Program-made: the position numbers and the translations under genes
In this document: one piece after another, positions 6,866 to 9,662 of the stretch
Layout: each line of letters starts with the position of its first letter
Numbering within the stretch: the stretch's first letter is position 1
Assembly (NCBI GenBank): GCA_016295505.1
Contig: JAEDLC010000065.1
Span: 1-9,662, forward strand
Direction of reading: 5' to 3'
DNA from: Dorea sp.
GTDB lineage: Bacteria; Bacillota_A; Clostridia; Lachnospirales; Lachnospiraceae
DNA length: 9,662 nucleotides
Notes under the pieces: model-generated
What the model was told of the DNA's origin: nothing
Seen by the model: the letters and a program-made list of their open reading frames with translations, nothing else
Databases searched by the model: none

Positions 6866-7702
6866 TTAACCCTTAACAGCTCCGGCCGCAACACCTTTGA
6901 TGATGTGTTTCTGGCAGGACAGATAGAAGATGATAACCGGAATAATCGCAAGGATAAGAGCCGCCATAATTGCACCCATATCCACACGTCCGTAGCTTCC
7001 CTTCATGTACTGGATGATGATAGAGATCGTCTTATATTTATTCAGATCCAGTACCAGATATGGAAGCAGGAAGTCATTCCAGATCCACATGGTCTCCAGA
7101 ATACCAACGGAGATATAAGTCGGTTTCATGATCGGAAGTACTACAGAGAAGAAGGTACGAAGCGGTGTACATCCGTCGATCATGGCAGCTTCCTCAATTT
7201 CAAGCGGAATCGATTTGACGAATCCACAGAACATGAAGACCGCAAGTCCGGCTCCGAATCCCAGATAGATGATGATGATTCCCCACGGGGTATTCAGTCT
7301 GGTACGGTCCGCAATCAGAGAAAGTGTGAACATCACCATCTGGAACGGAACAACCATGGAAAATACACATAACAGATACATCGTCTTTGTAAATCTGGTA
7401 TTAACTCTTGTAATATACCATGCGCACATGGAGGTACAGATCAGGATCACCAACACAGATCCGACCGTAATAAATACCGTCCATCCAACTGCACTCAACA
7501 GCTGATATTTGTCGATCGCAGCAAGATAGTTATCCATGCCTACGAATGTCTTTTCCGTCGGCAGGGTAAATGGTTCTTTGTTGATAAATACTTTTTTCTT
7601 AAAGGAATTGATGAGCACGATCAGGATCGGCAGAATATAGATCACACCAAGAATCGTAAATATACCGGTTCCGGCCCAGCTTAATTTGTTTTTCCACTTC
7701 AT
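6866..7702 (-). CDS. Sugar ABC transporter permease, MalG-like (CUT1)
   Basis: Integral membrane subunit of a binding-protein-dependent sugar importer. The 278 residues contain about six hydrophobic segments, the first near residues 11-32. The cytoplasmic EAA loop that docks the ATPase reads EIEEAAMIDGCTPLRTFF, spanning about 168-194 with LPIMKP. The C terminus QKHIIKGVAAGAVKG is typical of MalG-type subunits. Its ATG at 7702 directly abuts the stop codon of the partner permease, and its ribosome binding site AAGGAGG (7714-7720) lies inside the partner's last codons, so translational coupling is likely. Substrate cannot be read from the permease; the malQ gene 36 bases downstream suggests maltodextrins. 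Other CUT1 substrates remain possible. Confidence 0.93.
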   Translation of the reverse strand: MKWKNKLSWAGTGIFTILGVIYILPILIVLINSFKKKVFINKEPFTLPTEKTFVGMDNYLAAIDKYQLLSAVGWTVFITVGSVLVILICTSMCAWYITRVNTRFTKTMYLLCVFSMVVPFQMVMFTLSLIADRTRLNTPWGIIIIYLGFGAGLAVFMFCGFVKSIPLEIEEAAMIDGCTPLRTFFSVVLPIMKPTYISVGILETMWIWNDFLLPYLVLDLNKYKTISIIIQYMKGSYGRVDMGAIMAALILAIIPVIIFYLSCQKHIIKGVAAGAVKG

Positions 7703-8545
7703 TTACTGCTGCACCTCCTTTGAACGTGTTGCTCTCAACTGCAGCATACCGATTGCCACTACAAGCAGGAAGAAAAGTACTGCCTTCGCCTGTCCGACAC
7801 CTTCCCATCCGGTACGTCCATAGAATGTATTGTAGATATTGAGTGCCATCATTTCTGACATCTTCGACGGTTCACCTGCTGTCAGTGACAAGTTCTGGTC
7901 AAAGAGCTTGAATCCGTTGGTAATGGACAGGAATACACAGATCGTAATAGACGGCATCATCATCGGAACAGTCACTTTCCACAATCTCTGCCAGCTGGTC
8001 GCCCCGTCGATCTGTGCTGCTTCCAGTACATCTCCCGGAATGGACTGAAGACCGGCAATGTAGATGATCATCATATAACCTATCTGCTGCCAGCTTACCA
8101 GGATGATCAATCCCCAGAAACCAAGCCACTCATTTAATTTCAGTGCTGTATTATAATTGGACAGGATTCCGTCAAAGATCAGCTGCCAGATATAACCAAG
8201 CACGATACCTCCGATCAGGTTTGGCATGAAGAAAATGGTACGGAAGATGTTGGTTCCTCTCATTTTCTGAGTCAGCGCCATGGCAAGCGCAAATGCAAAC
8301 ACATTGATCACTACCAGAGATACAACCGCAAATAAAGCGGTGTACCAGAACGAATGTCTGAAAACCGTATCCTGAAATGCTTTTATGTAATTTGAAAAAC
8401 CTACAAACTTTGCGTCTGTAACTGTCGTAAACTTACAGAACGAAAGCCAGATTCCCATGATAAACGGGACAATAAAGCCGAGTGTAAACGCACAGAATGT
8501 TGGGAGTACGAATATCGGCATATAACGTTTCATGGCCTTTTCCAC
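7703..8545 (-). CDS. Sugar ABC transporter permease, MalF-like (CUT1), GTG start
   Basis: First of the two membrane subunits, 280 residues with about six hydrophobic segments and the EAA loop DVLEAAQIDGATSWQRLW (from about 172, ending at 198 with VPMMMP). It lacks the large extra periplasmic loop and extra helices of enteric MalF, as is usual for Gram-positive CUT1 transporters. The start is taken as GTG at 8545 because AAGGAGGG lies 8 bases upstream (8553-8560). The in-frame ATG at 8533 has only a poor AAAAGG immediately in front of it. The gene starts about 20 bases after the hairpin and U run at 8564-8596, leaving no room for its own promoter, so it depends on read-through from the binding-protein gene. 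Stop and start codons with the next permease abut at 7703/7702. Confidence 0.93.
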   Translation of the reverse strand: MEKAMKRYMPIFVLPTFCAFTLGFIVPFIMGIWLSFCKFTTVTDAKFVGFSNYIKAFQDTVFRHSFWYTALFAVVSLVVINVFAFALAMALTQKMRGTNIFRTIFFMPNLIGGIVLGYIWQLIFDGILSNYNTALKLNEWLGFWGLIILVSWQQIGYMMIIYIAGLQSIPGDVLEAAQIDGATSWQRLWKVTVPMMMPSITICVFLSITNGFKLFDQNLSLTAGEPSKMSEMMALNIYNTFYGRTGWEGVGQAKAVLFFLLVVAIGMLQLRATRSKEVQQ

Positions 8546-8563
8546 AAAATCGCCCTCCTTCTC

Positions 8564-8596
8564 AAAAAGCGGCGGGCGAACAATCTCGCCCGCCGC
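8564..8596 (-). terminator. Strong GC hairpin with U5, probable attenuator after the binding-protein gene
   Basis: On the minus strand GCGGCGGGCGA (8596-8586) pairs perfectly with TCGCCCGCCGC (8579-8569) around a six-base loop, followed by five U (8568-8564). This fits an intrinsic terminator, though the U run is short. It stands between the binding-protein stop (8644) and the permease start (8545), and no promoter fits downstream of it. Partial termination, or mRNA 3'-end protection, would yield more binding protein than permease, a known pattern in ABC importer operons. Confidence 0.85.
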
Positions 8597-8643
8597 ATCC
8601 TTTATGCTTTGCCTTTTGTCAGAACACCTTATCCTCGAACAGA

Positions 8644-9662
8644 TTATTCAGCAGCTGCTGCCTCTGTTGCCCATCCATCTACGAATGCGGATACAACTGC
8701 ATCCCAGTTTGCATCTGTCTGATCAGCTGCATATGCTGTAAGAGCAGATCCTACACCGTTCTTCCACTCTTCAGATGGCATCGTAGAGAATGTCCATGTA
8801 ACAGGAGTCTTGCCATCCTCAAGATATTTGTTTGCTTCATTTACAAGCACATTGTCAGATTCCATATTTGCCTTGAACGGAATTACAAATCCCATATCCT
8901 TGCACATTGCTTCTACACCTGTCTCAGATGTTACACACCAGTTGATGAAGTCCAGTGTTGCCTGAATATCTTCTTCAGAAGCTTTGGAGTTTACACACCA
9001 GTAGTTCTCTGTACCGGTACATACACCCTGATCTTCTTCGCCTTCTACGCCGATGTAGATTGGAAGGATTCCAAGATTCTCGTCGCCAAGATCAGCTACA
9101 TCGTTATAAGCCCATGTACCATTCTGATAGAAAACTGCTTCCTCTGTTACGAATTCTGCTACAGCATCATCACCTGTCTTTGTGGACAGAAGTTTCGGAT
9201 CACAGGTAGCATTGTTGATGTACAGATCCCAGATCTGACGATAGTTGTCAAGGTAGGTGCCTTTGATTGCATCTGTGTTGTCAATTCCATCTGCTTTATA
9301 TTCATAGTAGATCGGAAGGTTTGCAAGATGTGTCTTGAATCTCCAGTCAGAAGATCCGTCCATACCAGCGGATGTGAATGCAGAGAATCCAAGTTCATCT
9401 TTACGTGCTGTGATATCTTCTACTACTTTCTTGAAGCTGTCAAAGTTTGTGATATCATCTGCTGTATATCCAGCCTCTTCCAGAAGTGCTTTGTTGTAAA
9501 TAATTCCGTAGTTTTCGATAACATATGCGATACCAAGTGTCTGATCTCCGTCTTTCAGAGCGAAGCTGTCATCTGTCAGTTCTCCGGCAATATCAGATCC
9601 GGACAGATCATAGCAGTAATCTTTCCAGCTTGCAAGACCAACCGGTCCGTTTACCTGGAATA
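8644..9662 (-). CDS. Family 1 sugar ABC transporter substrate-binding protein, N terminus beyond window
   Basis: Extracellular solute-binding protein of a CUT1 sugar importer. About 338 C-terminal codons are visible, against roughly 420-450 for a whole protein, so the signal peptide, lipobox and first part of lobe 1 lie outside. The visible part begins FQVNGPVGLASWKDY and includes YGIIYNKALLEEAGY (about residue 51 of the visible part), a hallmark of this family, followed by the usual Asn-Phe-Asp-Ser-Phe segment. FYQNGTWAYND around residue 177-187 and a C-terminal region with FINWCVTSETGVEAM and GFVIPFK are also typical. The product ends in an Ala/Glu-rich tail, ATEAAAAE. It heads the permease-malQ operon, so a maltose or malto-oligosaccharide ligand is inferred, but the ligand residues cannot be judged. 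Other plant or host oligosaccharides remain possible. Confidence 0.93.
   Translation of the reverse strand, partial: FQVNGPVGLASWKDYCYDLSGSDIAGELTDDSFALKDGDQTLGIAYVIENYGIIYNKALLEEAGYTADDITNFDSFKKVVEDITARKDELGFSAFTSAGMDGSSDWRFKTHLANLPIYYEYKADGIDNTDAIKGTYLDNYRQIWDLYINNATCDPKLLSTKTGDDAVAEFVTEEAVFYQNGTWAYNDVADLGDENLGILPIYIGVEGEEDQGVCTGTENYWCVNSKASEEDIQATLDFINWCVTSETGVEAMCKDMGFVIPFKANMESDNVLVNEANKYLEDGKTPVTWTFSTMPSEEWKNGVGSALTAYAADQTDANWDAVVSAFVDGWATEAAAAE

Noticed and set aside
8530..8598. A 22-residue Arg-rich ORF on the minus strand running through the attenuator hairpin and ending at the permease's in-frame ATG.
   Set aside because: Its Arg/Ala content follows from the GC-rich hairpin, the possible ribosome site AAAGG directly touches its ATG, and it lies in an RNA structure with a better explanation as an attenuator.

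Overview
The window is an ordinary but well-organised carbohydrate uptake region of a low-to-mid G+C Gram-positive anaerobe, most likely a clostridium of the Lachnospiraceae type. The evidence is a glucose PTS with a GlcT/LicT-type antiterminator and its RNA target, strong AGGAGG-like ribosome binding sites, sigma-A-like promoters, and an HPr whose sequence style resembles clostridial proteins. Genus is not determinable from the window alone. Every supported gene lies on the minus strand, so transcription runs from high to low coordinates.

Region by region, in order of transcription: (1) 9662-8644, the C-terminal part of a family 1 sugar-binding lipoprotein, cut by the window edge; (2) 8596-8564, a perfect 11-bp GC hairpin with a short U run that probably attenuates transcription after the binding protein; (3) 8545-7703 and 7702-6866, two CUT1-type membrane permeases with abutting stop and start codons; (4) 6829-5339, 4-alpha-glucanotransferase malQ; (5) 5338-5108, the ptsG leader with promoter, ribonucleic antiterminator (RAT) hairpin and an overlapping intrinsic terminator; (6) 5107-2972 ptsG (EIICBA glucose), 2937-2089 glcT, 2064-1807 ptsH (HPr), 1791-157 ptsI (enzyme I); (7) 136-1, a strong promoter and the 5' two thirds of tRNA-Glu(UUC), cut by the other window edge.

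The genes form two linked modules. The ABC importer takes up a sugar that the neighbouring malQ suggests is a malto-oligosaccharide, and MalQ rearranges maltodextrins and releases glucose. No ATP-binding subunit is visible, so the transporter probably shares an ATPase encoded elsewhere. The second module is a complete phosphorelay for glucose (PEP to EI to HPr to IIA to IIB to glucose), with its own RNA-binding regulator encoded inside the operon it controls. Because the general PTS enzymes EI and HPr sit behind the same antiterminated leader, GlcT may set the level of the whole phosphorelay and also of itself.

I found no mobile element, CRISPR array, phage gene or clearly unprecedented system. 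The points most worth a second look are the regulatory ones: the autogenous RAT/terminator switch and its possible second role as the end of the upstream malQ transcript, an HPr carrying Lys in place of the regulatory Ser46, and the intra-operon attenuator after the binding protein.
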